Of a stretch of DNA of 5,695 nucleotides, positions 1 to 5,695 are shown piece after piece (positions within the stretch are counted from its first letter, which is position 1; each line of letters starts with the position of its first letter). Made by a program: the position numbers and the translations under genes. Source of the stretch: Actinomycetota bacterium (GTDB lineage: Bacteria; Actinomycetota; Thermoleophilia; Solirubrobacterales; Solirubrobacteraceae); assembly GCA_019348435.1 (NCBI GenBank), contig JAHWJM010000189.1:1-5695 (forward strand). Reading direction: 5' to 3'. The notes beneath the pieces are model-generated. The model worked only from the letters and a program-made list of their open reading frames with translations, ran no database searches and was not told the origin of the DNA.

Positions 1-444
1 TGGCATCACGGCCGCGAGGTCTCGCACCTCTTCCGCGGGCTCGTCGACGCCGCCGAGGCGGACGCGCTGCTGGCCGAGCACGGCCACGGCGCCCTGCGGC
101 TCGTCGACAACGGCGGGGTGCATCGCCGCTCGCCGGCCCTCGTCGCACTCGAGGAGGTGCGTGCGTACCACCTCGTCCCGCGGGGCGCGTCGAAGGGCAA
201 CGCCGTCGGCCTCCACATGCGGGCCCGGGGCTTCGCGCCCGAGGAGGTCATCGCCGTGGGTGATTCGCGCGAGGACATGGAGACGGCGAGCAACGTGGGG
301 ACGTTCTGGTTCGTCGCGAACGCCGTGGCGCGCGATCCGACGCTGCACGCGGCGACGGGCGCGCGCACGAACGTTCGCGTCGCCGAGGCGTCCTACGGAG
401 CGGGGGTCTACGAGGCCGTCGTCACGACCCTGGCCGGGGGCTGA
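1..444 (+). CDS. HAD-superfamily phosphatase (Cof/IIB-like), C-terminal part
   Basis: The reading frame is open from the first base (W-H-H-G-R-E-V...) and ends at TGA 442-444, so the start lies outside the window; about 147 residues are visible. It has the two C-terminal HAD signatures. One is a lysine in a GASKGNAV segment (K at 193-195), matching motif III. The other is GDSRED (259-276), matching the acidic motif IV that completes the Mg2+ site. The spacing, and the phrase on counting up the chain (SKGNAV, then GDS.ED), fit Cof-type IIB phosphatases, which hydrolyse small phosphorylated metabolites in the cytoplasm. The nucleophile motif DxDxT would be upstream and is not seen. The substrate cannot be inferred. 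The 3' end overlaps the convergent gpsA by 23 bp. The superfamily call is firm and the subfamily is moderate. Confidence 0.85.
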   Translation, partial: WHHGREVSHLFRGLVDAAEADALLAEHGHGALRLVDNGGVHRRSPALVALEEVRAYHLVPRGASKGNAVGLHMRARGFAPEEVIAVGDSREDMETASNVGTFWFVANAVARDPTLHAATGARTNVRVAEASYGAGVYEAVVTTLAGG

Positions 445-1528
445 CGCCGCGCAGCCGCGCCCACAGGCCGGCCCACAGTCCGGGCGGCGGTCGGCGGCGC
501 CAGCGCGCCGGCGGCGGGACCGTCGTGCGCACGAGCGCGATCCACTCGTGGAGCGGAAGCTCGCCGGAGATCAGGTCGGCGAGCCCCTCGGTGACCGTGG
601 CCTCCAGCCCCGCGTTGCGCAGCGCGCGCGCCAGCAGCGGCACCGACTCGAGCGCCTCGACCGCCTGGCCGATGCGGTCGGGGATCTCGGCCGCCGGCAC
701 GCCGGCCGCCAACAGCTCGCCGGCGCGCCGGTTGCGGCTCTGCGGCGCGAGCACGGTGGCGACGAGATCACCGGTGCCGGCGAGCCCGAGCATCGACTCC
801 GGCCGCGCGCCCTGCGCCTCGCTGTAGCGCCAGACCTCGGCGAAGATGTGGCCCGCGGCGGCGCCCGCCGCGTTGAGCCCCTGCGCCTCGGTCGCCCCGG
901 CCGCGAGGCCGGCGGCGTTCTTCGCCGCGCCGGCGAGCTCGACGCCGATCGGGTCGTTGGAGCGCTCGCACACGACGCCGGCGCGGATGAAGACGCCCGC
1001 GATCGTGTTGGCGAGCTCCTCGTTGGTGGAGGCGGCGACGAGCCCCGCGCCTTCGCTGACCATCTCGCGCGCGTGGGCGGGACCGCCTACGCACGCCACG
1101 CGCGCCTCGCCGAAGCGCTCGCGCAGCAGCACCGTCGGGGCGACGCCGTCCGGCGGCGTCAGGCCCTTGGCCAGCGAGATGACCGCGGTGCGCGAGCCCA
1201 GGCCCGACTTCTTGAGCCCGCGGATCGTCGCGCCGAGACCGTCTGACGGGACGCCGAGAAACACGTAGTCCGCGCGCCCGAGGCCGGCGTCGACGTTCTC
1301 CACGCGCAGGTCGCGCGGGAAGTCGACGCCCGGCAGGTAGACGAGGTTCTCGCGGTCCTCCTGCAGCCGCCGGGCCTGCTCGTCCGTCCGCGTCTGCAGC
1401 GTCGTGCGCAGCCCGCCGCGCGCGAGCAGCACCGCGACCGCGGTCCCGAACGAGCCCCCGCCCACCACGATCGCCCGCCGCGAGGGCGAGGGCAGCGACA
1501 GGCTGGGGAGGTGGCGGCCGTCGGGCAT
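422..1528 (-). CDS. gpsA: NAD(P)-dependent glycerol-3-phosphate dehydrogenase
   Basis: This 368-aa protein should reduce dihydroxyacetone phosphate to sn-glycerol 3-phosphate, the backbone precursor of phospholipids, in the cytoplasm. Family signatures in order are: the Rossmann dinucleotide loop GGGSFG (residues 23-28); FLGVPSD (90-96); SLAKGL with K121; GGPAHAREM (148-156), corresponding to the usual GPSFA.E; ELAGAAKN with catalytic-type K203; GLAGTGDL (248-255) with D254; and SRNRR (264-268). The core is therefore complete and probably active. The usual N-A-K-A segment after the KN motif is altered to N-A-A-G (219-222). A proline/arginine-rich tail of about 30 residues extends past the family core. 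The ATG at 1526-1528 has no good Shine-Dalgarno; about 15 residues precede the Rossmann strand, so a slightly internal start is possible. It converges on the HAD phosphatase, with overlapping stops. Confidence 0.92.
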   Translation of the reverse strand: MPDGRHLPSLSLPSPSRRAIVVGGGSFGTAVAVLLARGGLRTTLQTRTDEQARRLQEDRENLVYLPGVDFPRDLRVENVDAGLGRADYVFLGVPSDGLGATIRGLKKSGLGSRTAVISLAKGLTPPDGVAPTVLLRERFGEARVACVGGPAHAREMVSEGAGLVAASTNEELANTIAGVFIRAGVVCERSNDPIGVELAGAAKNAAGLAAGATEAQGLNAAGAAAGHIFAEVWRYSEAQGARPESMLGLAGTGDLVATVLAPQSRNRRAGELLAAGVPAAEIPDRIGQAVEALESVPLLARALRNAGLEATVTEGLADLISGELPLHEWIALVRTTVPPPARWRRRPPPGLWAGLWARLRGVSPRPGS

Positions 1529-1600
1529 CGGCCGCGAGCGTACGCCAGTTCAGACGACGCGCAGAATCTCAGCGCGTCCGCGCCCGGGAATCCAGCGGCC

Positions 1601-1626
1601 GCGGCCGCCGCCGTGGCGGCGACCGC
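1601..1626 (-). terminator. GC-rich hairpin after the 91-aa gene
   Basis: A 7-bp perfect stem (CGCCGCC / GGCGGCG, 1606-1621) has a 2-nt loop. After one mismatch it extends by four further pairs, to 1601-1626. It begins 10 nt past the stop codon of the 91-aa gene on the minus strand and lies before gpsA. No T-run follows, so it is at best a non-canonical terminator. GC-rich DNA also forms such stems by chance. Confidence 0.3.
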
Positions 1627-1636
1627 CGCGCGACGA

Positions 1637-1912
1637 TCAGCGCTCGACGAGCTTGAAGAAGGTGCTGTCCTCGCCGCTCGCCTTCTCCTCCTGGTAGAGG
1701 AACGCGAGGTTCTCCTGCTCGAACTTCGCGAACCACTCGTCCCAGGAGATGTGCTCGAGCTCGTCCTCGCCCGCTCCGCCGGGAAAGTCGATCCGCAGGA
1801 CCCCCGGGCCGCCGTTGCCCGTGCCCCGCACCGATGCGGGCTTGCCGTCGTGCTCCTCCACCCAGCGGCGGATCTCGTCGTGCTCGGTCGTCGTATGCGA
1901 TTCACTCGCCAT
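1637..1912 (-). CDS. conserved small acidic protein, function unknown (91 aa)
   Basis: The 91-residue acidic protein begins M-A-S-E-S-H. Its body runs HDEIRRWVEE, then a GKPASV.GTG segment, GVLRIDFPGG, ISWDEWFAKFE, NLAFLYQE, and ends FFKLVER. From memory this matches a widespread family of small bacterial proteins with the arrangement DHDEIR.W.E.GGKP..V.GT, LRIDFPG, ISWDEFF..FE, LAFLYQ. These are often annotated as hypothetical, and sometimes wrongly as glucan-branching-enzyme-like. No experimentally established function is known to me. There is no signal peptide or membrane segment, so it is presumably cytosolic. The frame is open upstream to a GTG near 1996, but the ATG at 1910-1912 is preferred because GAGGTG lies at a 6-nt spacing and family similarity starts there. 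Confidence 0.8.
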   Translation of the reverse strand: MASESHTTTEHDEIRRWVEEHDGKPASVRGTGNGGPGVLRIDFPGGAGEDELEHISWDEWFAKFEQENLAFLYQEEKASGEDSTFFKLVER

Positions 1913-1918
1913 GGCTGT

Positions 1919-1924
1919 CACCTC
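1919..1924 (-). promoter_or_regulatory. Shine-Dalgarno of the 91-aa gene
   Basis: GAGGTG on the minus strand sits 6 nt before the ATG at 1910-1912. It is the clearest ribosome binding site in the window. It fixes the start of the 91-aa gene and argues against the 28-residue upstream extension. Confidence 0.7.
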
Positions 1925-2059
1925 GTGTCCGGGTTTCTCCGGTCTGGCGCCGACCGGTACCCGCACCGACGCGACGCTATGCAGGCGGACGCGCACCCGT
2001 TTCGGCTAGCGCACGAGCGACCGCTCGCGGCCCGTCGGCGATCTGTTGGGGCGATTCCC

Positions 2060-2569
2060 TCAGAAGACGTCGCCGCAGTGATCGAGGCCGTATTCGTCGG
2101 CCAGTCGCTGCTCGTCGGCGCTGAGCGCGTCGACCGTGGCGGCGACCTCGCGACCGGCCGCGCGGTCGTCGGCCTTCGCCGCCTCGCTGAGCTTCGCGCT
2201 CTGCGCCAGCAGACGCTCGGCGGCGGCCAGGTAGGTGTCGAACGTCGCCCGGTCCTCGCGCGGCGCCTGCGCCCGCAGCTCCCGCAGCCGACGGAGGCCT
2301 TTGCGCGACTCTTCGAGCGCGCCCTCGAGGATCGGCGCCACGCGCTCGAGCTCGGTTCCGTGCTCGAGCGACCGAAGGCGGTCGGTGTACGGCCGTTGCG
2401 CCTGCTTGATCTCACGACAGACGGCGTCGGCGCGCGCGACGAACTGCGCCTTCGTCAGCGGGGCGGCCGCGGCCGTGCCGTCGTTCGCGGCCGGCTGCTC
2501 GTCGCCGCCGCCGCAGCCGCTGACCGCAAGGGCCGCCGCTCCGAGCATCGCCACGCATCTGCGCTGCAT
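2060..2569 (-). CDS. small lipoprotein with spaced cysteine pair, unknown function
   Basis: This 169-aa protein has a short lipoprotein signal. Arginines 3-4 are followed by an alanine-rich hydrophobic stretch and a lipobox V-S-G-C with C19 as the predicted lipidated residue, then a flexible G/D/A/P linker to about residue 37. The mature domain (about 38-169) is highly helical, with charged, heptad-like segments (about 66-105 and 115-150). Apart from C19, the two cysteines after the signal peptide are C51 (in ADAVC) and C165 (in DHCGD, near the C-terminus); these could form a disulfide joining the ends of a helical bundle. Proteins of this layout (F.A.AD..C near the start of the domain, YG...CG at its end) are familiar as unnamed actinobacterial lipoproteins. 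It probably faces outward on the membrane. Its start is 10 bp after the glycerate-kinase-like gene, so the two are probably cotranscribed. The role is unknown. Confidence 0.8.
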   Translation of the reverse strand: MQRRCVAMLGAAALAVSGCGGGDEQPAANDGTAAAAPLTKAQFVARADAVCREIKQAQRPYTDRLRSLEHGTELERVAPILEGALEESRKGLRRLRELRAQAPREDRATFDTYLAAAERLLAQSAKLSEAAKADDRAAGREVAATVDALSADEQRLADEYGLDHCGDVF

Positions 2570-2579
2570 CCGCCGCAGG

Positions 2580-3359
2580 CTAGAGGTATGCGGCCAGCGC
2601 CTCCCCGGCGGCTTCGAGCTCGCGAACCGTTGCGGCTTCGATGATCGCCTGCAGGTCGAGGATGCGCGCGTCGAAGCGGTCGATCGCGTTGGTCGCGGCG
2701 ACGGCGTGGCACGGGACGCCGGACTGCCGCGCGCGCGTGGCGATCTCCCCAGCCACCCGTCCTCCTCCGAGCGTGGCGCGTTCCAGGCGCCGCTCGCCGA
2801 CGATCACCGCGCGCGCGGCGCGCAGGCGCGCGCCGAGATCCAGCGCCTCGAGCACGAACGGCACCCCCGCGACGAGCCGCGCGCCGGCCTCGTCGCGCAG
2901 CCGCACGGCGAGCGCGCCTGGCACGCGGACGTCGCAGAGGACGACGAGCGCGACGCCGCGGACGCCGGCGTCGTCGGCCAGTGCGCAGAGCAGTGCGTCG
3001 TCGTCGCCGCCGTCGCGGTCGGTGTCGGATGCCTCCGCGCCCGCCAGCAGGACCACCTCGGCGCCGCTCGCCGCGGCCGCGGCCAGGCGCTGCGCGGTGA
3101 GCTGCGCGGAGGCGTCGAGCTCGACGATCGCCGTGCCGCCGTCCTCGATCCGCGCGAAGCCGTCACCGGTCTCGCCGCCGAGCGCCGGCAGCAGCGCCTC
3201 GATCGTCCCGCGTCCGCCGCTGCTGACCGGGCACAGCTCGGGCGGTGGGGCGACGCCCGCGCGCTCCAGGCCGCGGGCGATCGCCGCCGCGACGACCGGC
3301 GCGCGCAGCTCGCCGCCGAAGGCGTCGGGCGCGACGAGGACGGGCGGGTGGTCGATCAT
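2580..3359 (-). CDS. glycerate kinase-like protein, shortened and with degenerate motifs
   Basis: This 259-aa protein resembles the GarK/GlxK glycerate kinase family, which phosphorylates D-glycerate with ATP. The N-terminus VLVAPDAFGG (7-16) parallels the family's IAPDSFKGS. VSSGGRGT (45-52) parallels ADGGEGT, and VIVGERRL followed by TLGGG (about 185-200) parallels ITGEGR.D.QT..GK. The family is usually about 370-380 aa, so roughly 110 residues, mainly mid-protein, are missing. The lysine of FKG, the acidic residues of DGGEGT and the GEGR glycine/aspartate are all changed, so kinase activity is doubtful. It may be a divergent or non-catalytic relative. The ATG at 3357-3359 is chosen because the alternative is a TTG at 3401 that adds 14 unrelated residues. 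It lies just upstream of the lipoprotein gene. Confidence 0.7.
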   Translation of the reverse strand: MIDHPPVLVAPDAFGGELRAPVVAAAIARGLERAGVAPPPELCPVSSGGRGTIEALLPALGGETGDGFARIEDGGTAIVELDASAQLTAQRLAAAAASGAEVVLLAGAEASDTDRDGGDDDALLCALADDAGVRGVALVVLCDVRVPGALAVRLRDEAGARLVAGVPFVLEALDLGARLRAARAVIVGERRLERATLGGGRVAGEIATRARQSGVPCHAVAATNAIDRFDARILDLQAIIEAATVRELEAAGEALAAYL

Positions 3360-3371
3360 CGCTTCGCTAGG

Positions 3372-3401
3372 ACTACAGGACCGCGACGAGCCACGCGGCA
3401 A
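3372..3401 (-). promoter_or_regulatory. possible promoter of the glycerate-kinase-like gene
   Basis: On the minus strand, TTGCCG (3396-3401) and TGTAGT (3372-3377) are separated by 18 bp. Each matches 4 of 6 bases of the vegetative -35 and -10 consensus. Transcription would start only a few bases before the ATG at 3359, which agrees with the absence of a Shine-Dalgarno there (near-leaderless message). The match is weak. The 86-bp region between the two divergent genes must nonetheless carry promoters for both. Confidence 0.25.
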
Positions 3402-3445
3402 CCGATCGCCCGCGCCGCCCCCGGCACGCTGGCATGCTCTGCACG

Positions 3446-4456
3446 ATGGCGAAGGCCGAGTACACGACGCTCGAGGCCGCGGGACGCGAGATCCGCCTCT
3501 CCTCGCCGAGCAAGATCTACTTTCCCGAGCCCGGCTTCACGAAGCTCGACCTCGCCGAGTACTACCTGCGCGTCGCCGACGAGACCGTCAACCACCTGCG
3601 CGAGCGCCCGACGACGCTCAAGCGCTGGCGCGACGGCATCACCGGCGACTTCTTCTTTCAAAAGCGCGTTCCGGAGAAGCGCCCGGAGTGGCTGCAGACG
3701 GCGACGGTGTCCTTTCCCTCCGGCCGCAGCGCAACAGAGCTCGTGCCCAACGACGCCGCGCACCTGATCTGGGCCGTCAACCTGTCGAACATCGACTGGA
3801 ACCCGTGGCCCGTGCGGCGCGCGGATCTCGACCATCCCGACGAGCTGCGCATCGACCTCGACCCGACGCCGGGCGTGCCGTGGGACGACATCCGCCAGGT
3901 CGCGCTCGCGGTCGACGAGCTGCTCACCGAGATGAACCTGCGCGGCTACCCGAAGACGTCGGGCTCGCGCGGGATTCACGTCAACGTGCGCATCGAGCCC
4001 GAGTGGAGCTTCACGGAGGTGCGCCGCGCCGCGCTCGCGCTCGCGCGCGAGATCGAGCGCCGGATGCCCGGCAAGGCGACGAGCAAGTGGTGGAAGGAGG
4101 AGCGCGTCGGCGTGTTTCTCGACTACAACCAGAACGCGCGCGATCGCACCGTCGCAAGCGCCTACTCCGTGCGGCCCGTGCCCGACGCGAAGGTCTCGAC
4201 GCCGCTGCACTGGCACGAGGTGGCAGACGTCGAGCCCGAGGCCCTGCGCCTGGACACCGTCCCCGACCGCGTCGCGAAGCTCGGCGACCCGGCGGCCGAC
4301 ATGGACGCCAACGCCGGGCGCCTCGACGCGCTGCTGGACCTCGCCCGCCGCGACGAGGAGGAGGGGCTGGGCGACGCGCCATGGCCGCCGCATTTCGCCA
4401 AGCAGGCGGGGGAGCCCAAGCGCGTGCAGCCGTCGAAGGCGCGCTCGGACACGTAG
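3446..4456 (+). CDS. stand-alone LigD-type primase-polymerase (NHEJ polymerase domain)
   Basis: This 336-aa archaeo-eukaryotic primase-fold polymerase belongs to the LigD PolDom family, which fills gaps and adds nucleotides at broken DNA ends in bacterial non-homologous end joining. The N-terminal substrate-binding part includes RPTTLKRW, GITGDFFFQK and P.W (about 50-90). NDAAHLIWAVNLSNID (about 106-121) leads to the metal-binding DLDPTPG with D137 and D139. SGSRGIH follows (S172-H178), then VFLDYNQN with the third acid D226. The catalytic set is intact. The conserved C-terminus GLGDAPWPPHF..Q.GEP.RVQPS closes the protein at normal length for the stand-alone form (compare mycobacterial PolD1, Rv3730c, beside LigC Rv3731). 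An in-frame ATG at 3434 adds four residues; 3446 is preferred because MAK begins the conserved part. Neither start has a good Shine-Dalgarno. It converges on the ligase, with 28 bp between stops. Confidence 0.9.
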   Translation: MAKAEYTTLEAAGREIRLSSPSKIYFPEPGFTKLDLAEYYLRVADETVNHLRERPTTLKRWRDGITGDFFFQKRVPEKRPEWLQTATVSFPSGRSATELVPNDAAHLIWAVNLSNIDWNPWPVRRADLDHPDELRIDLDPTPGVPWDDIRQVALAVDELLTEMNLRGYPKTSGSRGIHVNVRIEPEWSFTEVRRAALALAREIERRMPGKATSKWWKEERVGVFLDYNQNARDRTVASAYSVRPVPDAKVSTPLHWHEVADVEPEALRLDTVPDRVAKLGDPAADMDANAGRLDALLDLARRDEEEGLGDAPWPPHFAKQAGEPKRVQPSKARSDT

Positions 4457-4461
4457 GGGTG

Positions 4462-4498
4462 GAGCTCTCTGTCAGCGCCGGCGCTCAGGACCCGAGCT
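4462..4498. other. convergent gap palindrome between polymerase and ligase stops
   Basis: The 28-bp gap between the convergent stops borders a 12-bp perfect palindrome AGCGCCGGCGCT (4474-4485). A short inverted pair lies outside it: AGCTC at 4463-4467 and GAGCT at 4494-4498. This could be a weak bidirectional transcription stop, but there is no T-run on either strand and part of it lies in the ligase coding end. The call is tentative. Confidence 0.2.
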
Positions 4499-5207
4499 GC
4501 GCGAGCGAGCACTCCGTTGGCGACTTGTCGTCGCGCCAGCGCAGGACCTTCGTGCCGTGCCGGATGCGCCCGTCGGAGACGTGGTCGAACGTCACCTCGA
4601 CGACGAGCTCCGGTCGCAGCGCCACCCACTCGAGGTCGCGGCCGTGCGTCCAGCGCGAGGGCTCGCCGCTGCCGCGCTCCCCCGTCTCATACGGCCGCAG
4701 CTCCTCGACGAGCTCGGCCTTGCGCTTCGCGGTGAAGCCGCTGGAGTGGCCGATCTCGCGCAGCCGCCCCTCGTCGTCGTACAGCCCGAGGATGATCGCG
4801 CCGACGGTGCCCTCCTGCTTGCCCGGCCGCCAGCCCATGACGACGGCATCGATCGTGCGCACGCGCTTGATCTTCACCATCCCGCGCCGCTCGCCCGGGC
4901 AGTACGGCGCGGCGAGCTCCTTGGCGATCACGCCCTCCTCCTCGTGCAGCCAGCGCTGCGCCCCGTCGGCGCTGCGCTCCACCGGCGTCAGCTCGAGCCC
5001 GGCGATCCCCTCGAGCACCGCGCGGCGCTCCTCGAAGGAGCACTGCAGCAACACCTCGTCCGCGAGCGCGAGCACGTCGAAGGCGACGAACCGCGCCGGT
5101 GTCTCCTCGGCCAGCTTGTTGACCCGTGACGCCGCCGGGTGAATGCGTTGGAGCAGCGCCTCGAAGTCAAGGCGGTCACCGTTGGCGATCACGACCTCGC
5201 CGTCGAT
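4485..5207 (-). pseudogene. ligC: LigC-type ATP-dependent DNA ligase, N-terminus missing
   Basis: About 241 residues of an ATP-dependent DNA ligase of the LigC type remain. They start inside motif III (IDGEVVIANG). RIHPAASRV, FVAFDVLAL (motif IIIa), EGVIAK (motif IV, 4920-4937) and MVKIKR..T (motif V, 4866-4880) follow. The OB-fold part then carries RPELVVEV, R.RHGTKVLRWR (motif VI) and a normal end at TGA 4485-4487. Full LigC proteins are about 350 aa, so roughly 80-110 residues are lost. These include motif I, KxDG, whose lysine receives AMP. Directly upstream of the IDGE codons the frame reads TGA-TAG, and the sequence changes character. The only starts left are internal, such as GTG at 5192, and would give a ligase unable to adenylate. 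The gene is therefore broken in this window, by rearrangement or by an assembly join. Confidence 0.85.
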
Positions 5208-5217
5208 CTATCACGAC
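5188..5217. repeat. 8-bp direct repeat flanking the junction
   Basis: ATCACGAC occurs at 5188-5195, inside ligase sequence, and again at 5210-5217, at the start of the foreign sequence, with 14 bp between the copies. It straddles the point where ligase similarity ends. It may be a microhomology or duplication trace, or chance. Confidence 0.4.
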
Positions 5218-5695
5218 AAGAAGGACAGCTCCCTTCGGGCGGCCCTATTGGAGAAGATCACGGGGTTGGTGTCGACCGTACTTCAAGCAGCCGGACGTCT
5301 CCATGCTGCTTTCGGCGCGCCATTCCCGTCCCAGGCGCACCTCACCCAGATCAACAACATGCTCACGAAGGCCACGGCTCGCGCCGCGAACAACAAGGAC
5401 TTCGCCATTGTCTCCGCTGACGAGATCGCCAAGCTCGGTGACATCTGGCTGTGGTGGGGGGCGAGTTGCGACAACTTGCCTTCCTCCCTGTTCATGATCT
5501 CGGTGCCGCAAGGTCCCACCTTGTCGATGTGGTTCGACGAAAACTTCCAGCGGCCGTCGCCCCCGCCGCAGTTCCAGGTGCCAAGCGGCAGTCTCTGTGC
5601 GTCACTCAGCACCCTGTGGTCCCTCGACACCGATACGGTCAGCGCCCTCAAGGGCGGGCTGTCGGCGTACAGCTGGTACAAGTACTCCGGGACAG
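5209..5695 (+). CDS. unrecognised protein fragment, open at both ends
   Basis: After the ligase breakpoint, a plus-strand frame is open for 162 codons to the window end. It begins Y-H-D-K-K-D-S-S-L-R. I do not recognise the family. Its coding nature is supported by mostly G or C third positions in this frame only and by a protein-like residue mix. A helical N-terminal stretch (LLEKITGLVSTVLQAAGRLH) is followed by INNMLTKATARAANNKDF and a tryptophan-rich stretch around WLWWGAS (about 5446-5469). Then come a proline-rich loop (PSPPPQF) and SAYSWYKYSG at the edge. No start codon with a ribosome binding site lies at the breakpoint. The frame continues upstream to ATG 5143, but those 22 codons are antisense ligase. 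G+C is about 62%, against about 75% just before, so the source differs from its neighbours. It reads like the middle of a longer protein. Confidence 0.55.

Noticed and set aside
161..1246. A 361-codon plus-strand frame (and a 377-codon one at 1511-2644)
   Set aside because: The 361-codon frame runs out of frame over the HAD gene and antisense to gpsA. The 377-codon one is mostly antisense to the 91-aa protein and the lipoprotein. Both are Arg-rich with no domain signals.
2014..2027. Hairpin CGAGCG-AC-CGCTCG downstream of the lipoprotein gene as a terminator
   Set aside because: It has only 6 bp of stem, a 2-nt loop and no T-run; expected by chance at this base composition.
3360..3401. TTG start at 3401 for the glycerate-kinase-like gene
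   Set aside because: The 14 added residues have no family similarity and no ribosome binding site; the ATG at 3359 starts right before the conserved first strand.
3433..3438. CATGCT as a -10 element for the polymerase gene
   Set aside because: No -35-like sequence at a suitable distance; the surrounding bases are a run of G and C.
2235..3767. A 510-codon plus-strand frame
   Set aside because: It is a shadow of the lipoprotein, glycerate-kinase-like and polymerase genes, with low-complexity composition and no motifs.
2641..5142. An 833-codon open frame on the plus strand
   Set aside because: It runs antisense to the glycerate-kinase-like gene, out of frame through the polymerase and antisense to the ligase, all of which have recognisable motifs. 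Its translation is Arg/Ser/Ala/Pro-rich, typical of GC-rich shadow frames.
5208..5225. Ligase continuing upstream after a 4-bp insertion (GTGAT-AGAT-CGAC)
   Set aside because: Skipping four bases gives a short hydrophobic lead-in to IDGEVV, but the frame hits a stop soon after and no motif I or ligase-like sequence follows.
5283..5681. A 132-codon minus-strand frame in the foreign segment
   Set aside because: Its third-position bias and residue mix are poorer than those of the plus-strand frame, which is open over the whole segment. It is probably the shadow, though with no recognised homology this is not certain.

Overview
This is a very GC-rich window (about 75% G+C in sample lines) with dense genes on both strands. 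The codon use, the small lipoprotein type and the split NHEJ polymerase/ligase pair suggest an actinobacterium. Thermoleophilia/Solirubrobacterales-like is my best guess, but it is inference only. Both ends lie inside reading frames, so the window looks like a fragment or a whole short contig.

Layout. Bases 1-444 (+) hold the C-terminal part of a HAD-superfamily phosphatase. It converges on, and overlaps by 23 bp, a complete glycerol-3-phosphate dehydrogenase gene, gpsA (422-1528, -). Upstream on the minus strand are a 91-aa conserved small acidic protein with a clear Shine-Dalgarno (1637-1912), a lipoprotein with a spaced cysteine pair (2060-2569), and a shortened, motif-degenerate glycerate-kinase-like protein (2580-3359). 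The last two are 10 bp apart and probably share a transcript. An 86-bp divergent intergenic region separates them from a plus-strand stand-alone LigD-type primase-polymerase (3446-4456). This converges on a minus-strand LigC-type ATP-dependent DNA ligase (4485-5207). The polymerase and ligase form a recognisable bacterial end-joining pair; no Ku gene is in view.

The ligase is broken. Ligase-like sequence stops abruptly at about 5207 with tandem in-frame stops, so the N-terminal part with the AMP-accepting lysine (motif I, KxDG) is absent. From there to the window end G+C falls to about 62%, and an unrelated frame on the opposite strand stays open to the last base. It encodes a protein I do not recognise. 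The new frame already looks like mid-protein coding sequence at the breakpoint. The choice is therefore between a real rearrangement or insertion and a chimeric assembly join, and the sequence alone cannot decide.

I see no CRISPR array, tRNA, rRNA or identifiable insertion sequence, and no non-coding stretch over 300 bases. The most noteworthy points are the junction near 5208 with its unknown downstream protein, and the glycerate-kinase-like protein that has lost several signature residues.
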